Positions 7,442-14,408 of a DNA stretch of 64,000 nt are shown one piece after another (the stretch's first letter is position 1; every line of letters starts with the position of its first letter). The DNA is from a bacterium (GTDB lineage Bacteria > Orphanbacterota > Orphanbacteria > Orphanbacterales > Orphanbacteraceae). Under the pieces are notes generated by a model. It did not search any database. It saw only the letters and a program-made list of their open reading frames with translations, and was not told the origin of the DNA. The stretch is from NCBI GenBank assembly GCA_025782575.1, contig JALGYY010000004.1, positions 1-64,000 on the forward strand. The letters run 5' to 3'. The position numbers were made by a program, and so were the translations under genes.

Positions 7442-8311
7442 ATGGACTTCCTTGAGATTCGACGCCTTGTTGTTATCGCCATGTTTTCAGACGACGTTCT
7501 CTTTGAGCGCCTCGTATTGAAGGGCGGGAATGCCCTTGAGCTCATTCACCATGTGATTAATCGCGGCTCTCTCGATATCGATCTTGCGATACAGGACGAC
7601 TTCGAGGACCTTGCCGACACCAAGAAACGAATTTTCGCGGCTCTTCATGACCGCTTTGATTCTGCGGGATTTCTCGTGTTCGATGAGCGTTTTGGTCCGC
7701 GTCCAAAGGTCCTGGGACCGGACAAACCGCCTACATGGGGAGGCTACCTCGCCGAATTCAAACTCATTGCCAAAGGACCGGCGTCCAATCTTAAACAAGA
7801 GGTCGACCGGATGCGTCGTGAAGCACACACCATCGGGCCTGGGCAACTGAGGGTATTTCGAGTCGAGATAAGCAAGCACGAATTCTGTTTGGGAAAGAGA
7901 AAGGCCGACCTGGATGGGTATTCGATCTATGTCTACACGCCGGAGATGTGCGTTCTGGAGAAGTTGCGCGCGCTCTGCCAGCAAATGCCGGATTACCCGC
8001 ACACCGGGGATACGAAGCGGGCGCGGGCGCGCGACTTCTACGACATCTTCGAGACCATTGAGCAATTAGGGATCGACCTTGGTACTCCGGAGAACCTTGA
8101 GCTTTGCCGGAATATCTTTTCGGCGAAAGAGGTTCCTCTTTCGCTCCTGCAAGGGCTTGCCGATATGAGGGAGTTTCATCGGCCGGACTGGGAGCTCGTT
8201 CGACTCACTGTTCCCGGGAACCCTCGGGAATTCGACTACTACTTCAACTATATCCTTCAGGTCGTTCTTCCCAGACTAAAGCCCCTTTGGGAAGAAGAGT
8301 CGCCATCCTGA
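7442..8311 (+). CDS. AbiEii/AbiGii-type nucleotidyltransferase toxin
   Basis: A 289-residue protein of the AbiEii nucleotidyltransferase family, the toxin of type IV abortive-infection modules, which acts by adding nucleotides to tRNA or another acceptor. Residues 27-32 (KGGNAL) and 43-48 (SLDIDL) carry the G-G and D-x-D signature of the polymerase-beta-like active site. The later YTPEMCVLEKLRALCQQ and RARDFYDIFE match the C-terminal helical region of the family. ATG 7442 follows AGAGGAGACC. The partner expected upstream is absent. Instead an AbiEi-like regulator gene converges from the other strand and overlaps its last 36 bases. Confidence 0.85.
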   Translation: MDFLEIRRLVVIAMFSDDVLFERLVLKGGNALELIHHVINRGSLDIDLAIQDDFEDLADTKKRIFAALHDRFDSAGFLVFDERFGPRPKVLGPDKPPTWGGYLAEFKLIAKGPASNLKQEVDRMRREAHTIGPGQLRVFRVEISKHEFCLGKRKADLDGYSIYVYTPEMCVLEKLRALCQQMPDYPHTGDTKRARARDFYDIFETIEQLGIDLGTPENLELCRNIFSAKEVPLSLLQGLADMREFHRPDWELVRLTVPGNPREFDYYFNYILQVVLPRLKPLWEEESPS

Positions 8312-9151
8312 GTCGTATTCGGGATCTTTCATGCCGTGCTGCAGGTAGAATTCGTGCTCCAGTCCCAGCCGGCGGAGACGTTCGAACTGTTCGCGGCCAT
8401 AGCCGGCTCGCTCCATAAGGAATCCAATAGCCTGATGATAAGGATAGACGTAGTCAAGTTTCTTCAGTGTGGCAACGAGTACGTTGGACGAGGCTCGTTC
8501 TTTGGCCGTCCGATAAGCATCCAGGACGTGGAGCACTCCTCCGGCGTAAACCGGCCGGACAACAATGTCGATGAGGGTACGCTCAAGCTTCGTCACATCG
8601 AGCCTCTCCCCTCCTGGTCCCTCGCTGCTTCCGGCCTCCAGTCGCCCGGTGTTCTTTCCGCTTAGAAGCACGGCTCGATTGTCATCCCACGTGAACACGT
8701 ACTGAGATTCGCGCTGCTTCCCGGAAAAGGCGAAGTCCAGGCGCTCTTGAGAAAGCGTCGCGCCTGCGGCGCGCGGCTTGGGCGACTGCTCGTCGTTTAC
8801 GTAAAGAGTCTTTGGAATCTGCTCACTGAGACCGTGAAGGAAGAGTGCCGTTCCATGTGAGAGATAGGGGTGTTTGCCAAGGGAAAGGGCGATCTGGTAT
8901 GGCGAGGGCTCTCCCCAGACGAATCGCTTCTGACTTCGATAGGATTTCGATTCAAGCTCAATGGTTCTCAGCCGACCTTCCTCCTCGAGAAACTCAACAA
9001 TCCGTCGCAGCGAGAGCCCCGGCGAAAGACGCCAGCGGCCCCTTTCCTCAGAAATCATCTTCTGGAATTCCCGGGGCTTGAAGACTCGGTCCCCGGCTCC
9101 TTCGAAATGTGCCAGTATTCTGTCTCGTGCCTTTTCGAGCGTAGATCCCAT
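8276..9151 (-). CDS. AbiEi-family antitoxin/transcriptional regulator
   Basis: A 291-residue protein. The N-terminal region (about 1-80) has a winged-helix pattern (RVFKPREFQKMI...LSLRRIVEFLEEEGRLR), followed by the AbiEi C-terminal type core: YLSHGTALFLHGLSEQIP, the LERTLIDIVVRPVYAGG helix, and AIGFLMERAGY. AbiEi proteins repress their own promoter and neutralise AbiEii. Start 9151 is chosen because of the GAGAG ribosome site and the palindrome at 9179-9212 just upstream, which overlaps a TATATA -10 with a TTGCGC -35 seventeen bases away. Its 3' end overlaps the toxin gene antisense by 36 bases, an unusual tail-to-tail arrangement for this pair. Confidence 0.8.
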   Translation of the reverse strand: MGSTLEKARDRILAHFEGAGDRVFKPREFQKMISEERGRWRLSPGLSLRRIVEFLEEEGRLRTIELESKSYRSQKRFVWGEPSPYQIALSLGKHPYLSHGTALFLHGLSEQIPKTLYVNDEQSPKPRAAGATLSQERLDFAFSGKQRESQYVFTWDDNRAVLLSGKNTGRLEAGSSEGPGGERLDVTKLERTLIDIVVRPVYAGGVLHVLDAYRTAKERASSNVLVATLKKLDYVYPYHQAIGFLMERAGYGREQFERLRRLGLEHEFYLQHGMKDPEYDSGWRLFFPKGL

Positions 9152-9178
9152 GTTCTCTCTTTCCCGTTTCGAGCCAGA

Positions 9179-9212
9179 CCTGTCTATAAGGTATATATAC
9201 CTTATAGACAGG
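9179..9212. promoter_or_regulatory. Perfect 34-bp palindrome (operator)
   Basis: A perfect inverted repeat with no loop, left arm CCTGTCTATAAGGTATA at 9179-9195. Its centre is GGTATATATACC. It lies 28 bases before the start of the minus-strand AbiEi gene and overlaps that gene's likely -10 box, so autorepression is the natural reading. Confidence 0.85.
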
Positions 9213-9283
9213 ATCGGCGCAAGACTGTTCGACATTCTGTAGAATCAATAGGTTAGCGTGAATCTCATAGCTACTTGGCTCCC

Positions 9284-9313
9284 AGTGACGTAGGTATATA
9301 TACCTACGTCACT
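9284..9313. promoter_or_regulatory. Perfect 30-bp palindrome (operator)
   Basis: A second perfect loop-free inverted repeat, left arm AGTGACGTAGGTATA at 9284-9298, sharing the 12-base centre GGTATATATACC with the palindrome 72 bases to the left but with different outer arms. It faces the plus-strand AbiEi gene at 9522, from which it is separated by about 208 bases. The bases 9314-9521 contain only a weak frame that starts inside the palindrome, which I do not call. Confidence 0.8.
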
Positions 9314-9521
9314 GCGTACCGTGCAATCGATCTCTCTGCCACTGCGGCAGGAATCTGGGAATTCCGGCGAGTCGCTTGGCAGCGGGGTGAACCGGTCCAT
9401 TCAACCTCCGGGGGGCTTGCCGGGGAGCTCGCCGGGCACCTGACCGAGACCCTCTCGAAATCACTCGGCAAATGTACCGAATAACGGCATGTTTCTAGAG
9501 TGATTCCGAGGAGGGGCTCTC

Positions 9522-10333
9522 ATGGCGGCAGCTGATCAGATTGCAGGATTGACTACTCAGGGACGATATCACTTTTCCACCGCTGAGATTGCTCGGATTA
9601 TGGGGACATCCCCGTCTGCCACGCGATCGGCGCTCCGAAGACTGAGGGAGAAGGGCCTGATTGCCACTCCGCATCGCGGTTTCCATGTGATAGTAGCTCC
9701 GGAATACCGGAGCGTTGGATGTCTGCCGGCCGATCAATTCCTCGGAAACCTGATGGAGCACCTCGGGCTTTCCTACTATGTCGCCATTCTCAGCGCGGCC
9801 CGGTATCATGGGGCGGCTCACCAGCAGCCACAGATTTTTCAGGTCATGGTGCAGAAGAATCGCCCCCCCATCGAATGTGGTGATGTCCGAGTCGCTTTTG
9901 CTGCGCGCCGAAACATCGAGGAGATTCCGACCCAATCGTTCAACACATCCCGCGGTCCCGTCCTTGTATCGAGCCCTGCGGCAACAGCACTTGACCTCAT
10001 CGGGTACCCGGCACATGCCGGCGGCCTTGATCATTCAGCAACCGTGCTGGCTGAGTTATATGAGTCGCTCGATCCGAAGGAACTGGAATTCGCAGCCGCG
10101 CTTTCTCCCACTTCCTGGGCCCAGCGTCTTGGCTACGTTCTCTCGTTCATGGGGGCAAACGAACATGCCGACTCGCTTTTCCAGTTCCTTGGCCACACCC
10201 GACACGAAACAGTCTTGCTTGACCCGAGTGGCGCCGAACGGCACCCTGGATTGACGACACGCAAGTCGAACAGGATCTCATTATCAGCCGTGCCCTGGTC
10301 GAGATATTCAGCCAGGCGAAAGTCGCCAGGTGA
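9522..10333 (+). pseudogene. AbiEi-family antitoxin, frameshifted
   Basis: The gene starts at ATG 9522 behind GAGGAGGGG and encodes an AbiEi protein: winged helix STAEIARIMGTSPSATRSAL with RRLREKGLI (about 19-50), GLSYYVAILSAARYHGAAHQ, RGPVLVSSPAATALDLIGYP, and a C-terminal helical part. Near 10230-10241 the frame breaks. The open frame runs on as nonsense to 10364, while the correct ending (PWIDDTQVEQDLIISRALVE...) is in another frame and stops at TGA 10331-10333. One base appears to be missing. It could be a real mutation or a sequence error. Its toxin partner follows four bases later and is truncated. Confidence 0.75.
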
Positions 10334-10336
10334 TCC

Positions 10337-10462
10337 ATGGAAAGGCGAGAGTTCAAGCACATAGAACAGGTTTCCCAAGAGACAATCATGCCTGAGAGTC
10401 ACACGAACATACTACCCAGCCTGGAAATCGCTCAAACATCGGGGCAGGACGTAAGTAATTGA
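10337..10462 (+). pseudogene. Truncated toxin partner of the second AbiE module
   Basis: ATG 10337 starts three bases after the corrected stop of the AbiEi gene, the spacing typical of AbiEi-AbiEii pairs. The 41-residue frame begins MERREFKHIEQVSQETIMP, compatible with an AbiEii N terminus, and then runs into CAGCCTGGAAATCGCT, a sequence that belongs to a dispersed repeat also present at 13466. The catalytic domain is gone. Assignment as AbiEii rests on position and a short stretch only. Confidence 0.45.
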
Positions 10463-10552
10463 AATAAAGCGCAATAGAAGCCACTCGAAGACCGGGTGTT
10501 TTAAAAGACCGTTGACAACCTGACCAAGTCAACCGATATCAATAACAGCACA

Positions 10553-10600
10553 CCCGCCACGCCTCTGCTTAGCATGCGCAACTCTGGCGGGTTTTTCTTT
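10553..10600 (+). terminator. Rho-independent terminator (putative)
   Basis: CCCGCCA at 10553-10559 pairs with TGGCGGG at 10585-10591, followed directly by TTTTTCTTT. The loop is long (25 bases) and could fold further. It would end transcripts of the broken AbiE operon. Confidence 0.55.
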
Positions 10601-10724
10601 GTCGGCGAGGCAATTTCGTGAGGTACGTAAAGCCCCCGCTATCTTTCGAGCAACAGGCCGATCAGCTAATCGTCCGAGGCCTGAAGGCGAGGGTGGTTTA
10701 GAATCCCCTTAGATTAGAGGAGTT

Positions 10725-10779
10725 ATGCCAACTAAAGACATCCTTCTATGAACCGCTTGTTCTCTCTTTGTCTTTAGGG
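10725..10779. repeat. CTAAAGACA hairpin element, copy 1
   Basis: CTAAAGACA at 10732-10740 and its exact complement TGTCTTTAG at 10769-10777 enclose 28 bases. The left side TTATGCC plus CTAAAGACATC recurs at 11008-11062 in the same orientation. Confidence 0.7.
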
Positions 10780-10866
10780 GACTTGCGCCGGGCCCAGCGT
10801 CACACCCCTTCGACGTGGGGGACAACTTTGGGGGTCGCCGCCCGCTGCTATCAGCGAAACAAGGGA

Positions 10867-10921
10867 GAATAGTTGACCGCTAAGTCACTCTCAATTCGAT
10901 AGTCAGGTTTACATAATCTGG
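10867..10921. repeat. GTCAGGTTTACATAATC element, copy 1
   Basis: A 55-base unit running GAATAGTTGACCGC, a short dyad around ATCG, and AGTCAGGTTTACATAATCTGG. The same unit occurs in full at 25064-25118 and, with one altered end, at 46321-46373. Confidence 0.75.
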
Positions 10922-11007
10922 TTGAGGAGGAGCACTGCCTGTTGCACCGATCTCAGGCTCCTGATTACCGAGCGACGCGGCATTGGGAACCCCCGAAACT
11001 AGTGGCG

Positions 11008-11062
11008 TTATGCCCGCTAAAGACATCTTTCTAAGCACCGATTTAGCCCTCCGTGTCTTTAG
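11008..11062. repeat. CTAAAGACA hairpin element, copy 2
   Basis: CTAAAGACA at 11017-11025 pairs with TGTCTTTAG at 11054-11062. Loop sequences differ from copy 1 apart from the first bases, so the stem is what is conserved. Confidence 0.7.
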
Positions 11063-11233
11063 CGCGCAATTCTCATCAGCATTCCGCTGCCCCCGCGGGG
11101 CGGCCGGCACCAGGCAAAGATCTTGAAGAATTCCCCGGAGACAGATTACAATCAACGCATACCATTTCATGTACATCCCTCCTCCCCCGTTCTTGTTGGA
11201 GTTACATACGCGCTTTCCGAAGGAGGTTCCTTC

Positions 11234-13363
11234 ATGATTCACTCCACTTGCCGTCCAATATCTTTCATTTTGCCACTCGTCATTTTCTTCATCGTCGCAC
11301 TGGTCTTCGTTTCTCCGATTCCGGCCGACGATACTCTCTATGTCGACGGCGGCGCCTCGGGGGCGAACGACGGAAGCAGCTGGGTTAATGCATACAACGA
11401 ACTTCGCGATGCGCTCGCCGGAGCGGCCGATCTGCCGGGCGTCGAAAAAATGGAAGTGTGGGTAGCCGCGGGAACATACGCTCCCGCGCCGCCGGGCGGC
11501 GACAGGGTCGAAGCGTTCTCCTTCTTTAAGGGCTACGAGTTCTATGGTGGATTTGCGGGCGGGGAGACCGAGCGGTCGGAGCGCGTTCCGCTGGTCAACG
11601 TCACCATCTTGAGCGGCGATCTGAACGGCGATGACGGTCCCGGTTTCGCAAACAACACCGAAAACAGCCGCCACGTCATGTGGACGAACGGCGCGTCCGG
11701 AGGAATGCGCATTCTCGACGGCTTTACTGTCACCGGGGGAAACGCGGACGGAGCCTCCTATGGCGGAAGGGGCGGCGGGCTTCTCATTTTTTCCCAGACC
11801 ACACGGGTGACCGGATGCCGGTTCGAAAGCAACTACGCCGTTCTCGACGGCGGGGGCGTCTACAACGAGGCATCGTCCTGGTTCACATCGTGCACCATCA
11901 TCGGCAACCGGGCGGATGACCGGGGGGGCGGCCTCTTCAATAACTGGTCGCGCCCTCGTCTGATTGACTGCACGATCGACGGAAACACGGCCGCCGGTTT
12001 CGGGGGCGGCGGCGTCTATAACGAGCATGGCGGTCCGACGTTCACCGGTTGTCTCCTCCAGGACAATACCGCCGAGGGTTCCTTCGGAAACGGATACGGC
12101 GGCGCGATGACCAATACGGCGAGCGACGCCACTGTCAGCGATTGCAGGTTCCTGCGAAACAGCGCCCTCGCCGTGGGCGGCGCGCTTTTCAACCAAACGG
12201 GGAGCGATGTGCTCTTCACTGACTGCTCGTTCGAAGAGGGGACCGGCTCGAGCGGGGCGGTGACGAACCTGGGGAGCGACCCCACGTTTATCGGGTGTCT
12301 CTTCTCCGATAACACGGGCGTCGGAAGCGGGGCGTTCAACAATACCGGCAGTGGAAATCCACTGCTGATCCACTGCACCTTTCTGGGGAACCTGGCGGGA
12401 GGCTTCGCCGGGGACGGCGGGGGATTCCGGAATTCGCAGGGCAGCCCGGTGCTCGTCGGCTGCCTCTTCAGCGGCAATGAGGCGGCCCGGAACGGCGGAG
12501 CTCTCGCCGACTACGGCCTTGGGACGCTCTCTCTGATCAACTGCACCATGGGAGCCAACTCCGCGGCGCTGAAGGGCGGGGGGATCTACGCGCTGAACAC
12601 GTCATCCGACATCTTGCTCGACAACTGCATCGTCTGGGGAAACACCCATGCCTTCGGGACGGGACAGAAGGCGCAGCTGAACGCGCCGGGTTCGGGTATT
12701 TTTTCAGTCAACTATTCCTGCGTGAAAGGATGGAACGGGAACCTCGGAGGCACCGGCAATTTCGGCGACGCCCCTCTGTTCATCGATCTCACGGGCCCCG
12801 ATGGCATCAGCGGGACTTCCGATGACGACCTCGGTCTCTCGCCCGGCTCCCCCTGCATCGACGCCGGCGACAATGATGCTCTCCCCGCCGACTCCCAGGA
12901 TCTCGACGGCGATGGCAATACCGCGGAACCGCTGCCAATAGAGTTGGCCGGCTTTCCCCGATTTTTCAACGACACACAGACGCTCGACACGGGAAACGGT
13001 AACGCCCCTGTTACCGATGTGGGGTCCTTCGAATTTCAGGGGATCGCCACTTCGGTAGAATCGCCGGGTGAGGCCGTCCCCGGCGAACCCGCCCTCCTCA
13101 CCAACTTCCCCAATCCATTCAACCCGGTTACGGAGATACGTTTCACGCTGCCACGTGCCGGTGTCGTAACGCTTTCGGTGCACGACGCCCGGGGCGCATT
13201 GGTAGCAACGCCGGTCAGGGGGGGGCACCGCGATGCCGGATCTTTTGTTACCGTCTGGGACGGGAAGGGCGAGGCCGGCAACAGCGCCCCATCTGGGATC
13301 TATTTTCTCCGCCTGCGCGGAGAAGGATTGAGCGCCACCCGAAAGATCGCCCTCATCCGGTAG
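11234..13363 (+). CDS. Secreted beta-helix protein with FlgD-like C-terminal domain
   Basis: A 709-residue secreted protein. Start 11234 follows AAGGAGGT and gives a signal peptide ending near SPIPADD; the frame is open upstream but without a ribosome site. Residues about 90-480 consist of repeats of the type GGGVYNEASSWFTSCTII and GGGLFNNWSRPRLIDCTID, the right-handed parallel beta helix seen in pectate-lyase-like and chlamydial Pmp-type proteins. The last 90 residues are a FlgD-like Ig domain (TNFPNPFNPVTEIRFTLP ... VWDGKGEAGNSAPSGIYF ... ATRKIALIR) of the sort that serves as a surface-sorting tail in this lineage. A surface adhesin or polysaccharide-binding role is inference. Confidence 0.85.
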   Translation: MIHSTCRPISFILPLVIFFIVALVFVSPIPADDTLYVDGGASGANDGSSWVNAYNELRDALAGAADLPGVEKMEVWVAAGTYAPAPPGGDRVEAFSFFKGYEFYGGFAGGETERSERVPLVNVTILSGDLNGDDGPGFANNTENSRHVMWTNGASGGMRILDGFTVTGGNADGASYGGRGGGLLIFSQTTRVTGCRFESNYAVLDGGGVYNEASSWFTSCTIIGNRADDRGGGLFNNWSRPRLIDCTIDGNTAAGFGGGGVYNEHGGPTFTGCLLQDNTAEGSFGNGYGGAMTNTASDATVSDCRFLRNSALAVGGALFNQTGSDVLFTDCSFEEGTGSSGAVTNLGSDPTFIGCLFSDNTGVGSGAFNNTGSGNPLLIHCTFLGNLAGGFAGDGGGFRNSQGSPVLVGCLFSGNEAARNGGALADYGLGTLSLINCTMGANSAALKGGGIYALNTSSDILLDNCIVWGNTHAFGTGQKAQLNAPGSGIFSVNYSCVKGWNGNLGGTGNFGDAPLFIDLTGPDGISGTSDDDLGLSPGSPCIDAGDNDALPADSQDLDGDGNTAEPLPIELAGFPRFFNDTQTLDTGNGNAPVTDVGSFEFQGIATSVESPGEAVPGEPALLTNFPNPFNPVTEIRFTLPRAGVVTLSVHDARGALVATPVRGGHRDAGSFVTVWDGKGEAGNSAPSGIYFLRLRGEGLSATRKIALIR

Positions 13364-13369
13364 AAATAT

Positions 13370-13438
13370 GGGGACACAATACGGAATAGGCTGGCGGTGG
13401 AGAGCGGACGGCTGAGTTGAATTGCGTATTGTGTCCCC
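13370..13438. repeat. GGGGACACAATACGGAAT hairpin element, copy 1
   Basis: GGGGACACAATACGGAAT at the left and ATTGCGTATTGTGTCCCC at the right form an imperfect inverted repeat around a variable centre. It begins seven bases after the stop of the beta-helix gene. The same ends are found at 19564, 32427 and 35154, and lone right ends near 32858, 36432 and 59183. Confidence 0.8.
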
Positions 13439-13462
13439 GGAATTGCCGAGTTCAGGATTCCA

Positions 13463-13510
13463 TTCAGCCTGGAAATCGCTCTCAATATGGGAGTCAGGTT
13501 TACATAATCC
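13463..13510. repeat. GTCAGGTTTACATAATC element, copy 2
   Basis: TTCAGCCTGGAAATCGCT followed by a CTC...GGGAG dyad and AGTCAGGTTTACATAATCC. The left half alone is found inside the truncated AbiEii remnant at about 10421-10436, and a variant (CTCAGCCCGGATATCACT) at 35095. Confidence 0.7.
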
Positions 13511-13598
13511 TATTCAATGGGAGCTTGGAGCAAAATGTCTTTGGGGGGTGACAAGGGCCTGCGCCTGACAGGGTGTCACGGCCCCCCGTCCTCAGTCC

Positions 13599-13997
13599 TC
13601 ACGCACGCTTTGTGGAACGACGGCGGGTAAGGGGTTTCAGTTTTGCAATGCTGCGAGCTTCTTCGGTCCTCATGGCGTGCCAGAGATCCCAATCCTGCTG
13701 CAACCCGAGCCAGAAGTCGGCCGGCATTTCCAGTACTCGTTCGAATCGCAATGCTGTATTTGGAGTAACACTCCGCTTTCCGCGCACGATCTCGTTCATC
13801 CGAGGGTAGGAGATACCGAGTCGAGCGGCGAGCTTCGTCTGGGTCAGGCCGAGTGGCTTGATGAACTCCTCGAGCAGCATCTCACCCGGGTGAGTCGGAG
13901 GCCGCTCTGTGGGAAGACGGCGCGCAGTCCCGCCGCGGTCCCCCAGTCGTTTGGCCTTACGCCTAGTGGTAGTCCGAGATTTCGACTTCGTGGGCAT
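13599..13997 (-). CDS. higA: HigA-family antitoxin
   Basis: A 132-residue protein with a basic N-terminal tail (KSKSRTTTRRKAKR) and a classic Xre/HigA helix-turn-helix: HPGEMLLEEFIKPLGLTQTK, LAARLGISYPRMNEIVRGKR, then ALRFERVLEMPADFWLGLQQ. HigA binds the HigB toxin and represses the operon. The start at ATG 13997 overlaps the toxin gene by 35 bases; the frame extends upstream only as a shadow of higB. Gene order toxin-first is typical of higBA. Confidence 0.93.
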   Translation of the reverse strand: MPTKSKSRTTTRRKAKRLGDRGGTARRLPTERPPTHPGEMLLEEFIKPLGLTQTKLAARLGISYPRMNEIVRGKRSVTPNTALRFERVLEMPADFWLGLQQDWDLWHAMRTEEARSIAKLKPLTRRRSTKRA

Positions 13998-14256
13998 GGC
14001 CCGCCTCCCAATTGAAACAGATACGATACTGGTCATTAATCCTGATGCTATGCTGCCCCCGACGGTCACCTCGTAACGGTTCCAGCCGATTCCCCGGAGG
14101 GATCGCCAGCTGGTGTACCTGCTGAACCCGATTAATCTGGTCAAGCTTGCGGCCAGCCACTCTCCAGATCGATTGGGGGCAAGTCTTTCGAGCAGCGCGC
14201 GTGTCGGCGCCGTTAAATACGTCCTCAGTCCCTTGATTGCCGAATGAGCGTATCAC
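13963..14256 (-). CDS. higB: HigB-family RelE-like toxin
   Basis: A 97-residue RelE-superfamily mRNA interferase. It matches the HigB pattern along its length: IRSFGNQGTEDVFNG, DTRAARKTCPQSIWRVA, LAIPPGNRLEPLRGDRRGQ, HSIRINDQYRICFNWE and the ending VEISDYH, including the basic and aromatic residues used for ribosome-dependent cleavage. It starts at GTG 14256 with no visible ribosome site; the -10 box ends only seven bases before it, so the mRNA is probably leaderless. It is followed by higA with a 35-base overlap. Confidence 0.93.
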   Translation of the reverse strand: MIRSFGNQGTEDVFNGADTRAARKTCPQSIWRVAGRKLDQINRVQQVHQLAIPPGNRLEPLRGDRRGQHSIRINDQYRICFNWEAGHAHEVEISDYH

Positions 14257-14263
14257 AGTTCAT

Positions 14264-14292
14264 ATTATAACGGCATCTATTACATTTGTCAA
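14264..14292 (-). promoter_or_regulatory. Consensus promoter of higBA
   Basis: On the minus strand TTGACA (14287-14292) and TATAAT (14264-14269) are both perfect and 17 bases apart. The predicted start point is at or within a base or two of the GTG start codon of higB (14256). Confidence 0.9.
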
Positions 14293-14408
14293 ACTAGATC
14301 CCACCCCGATTACCCGACTCACGAATCACCTTCTCCCCAACCCAACAATGTGATATCCTCACTATTAACGTGGCTCATGAAAGTCCTCTGCCCTCAACGA
14401 GGTACGAC

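Larger units (their letters stand above)
10463..11233. other. Gene-free stretch of repeats
   Basis: No coding frame is supported on either strand; the long minus-strand frame crossing into 12373 is a shadow of the beta-helix gene. The stretch holds a terminator-like hairpin (10553-10600), two copies of the CTAAAGACA hairpin element and one copy of the GTCAGGTTTACATAATC element, and ends in the ribosome site of the next gene. Confidence 0.6.

Noticed and set aside
9275-9484. A 69-codon frame starting inside the second palindrome
   Set aside because: Its start codon would lie at the edge of an operator, it lacks a ribosome site, and the sequence resembles nothing known.
10553-10600. An integron attC site
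   Set aside because: The CCCGCCA/TGGCGGG pair lacks the conserved R and L box core sequences and is followed by a T-run, which fits a terminator better.
10880-12373. A 497-codon open frame on the minus strand
   Set aside because: It lies antisense to the beta-helix gene, whose GC-rich repeats keep opposite frames open. Its translation has no domain, signal or ribosome site.
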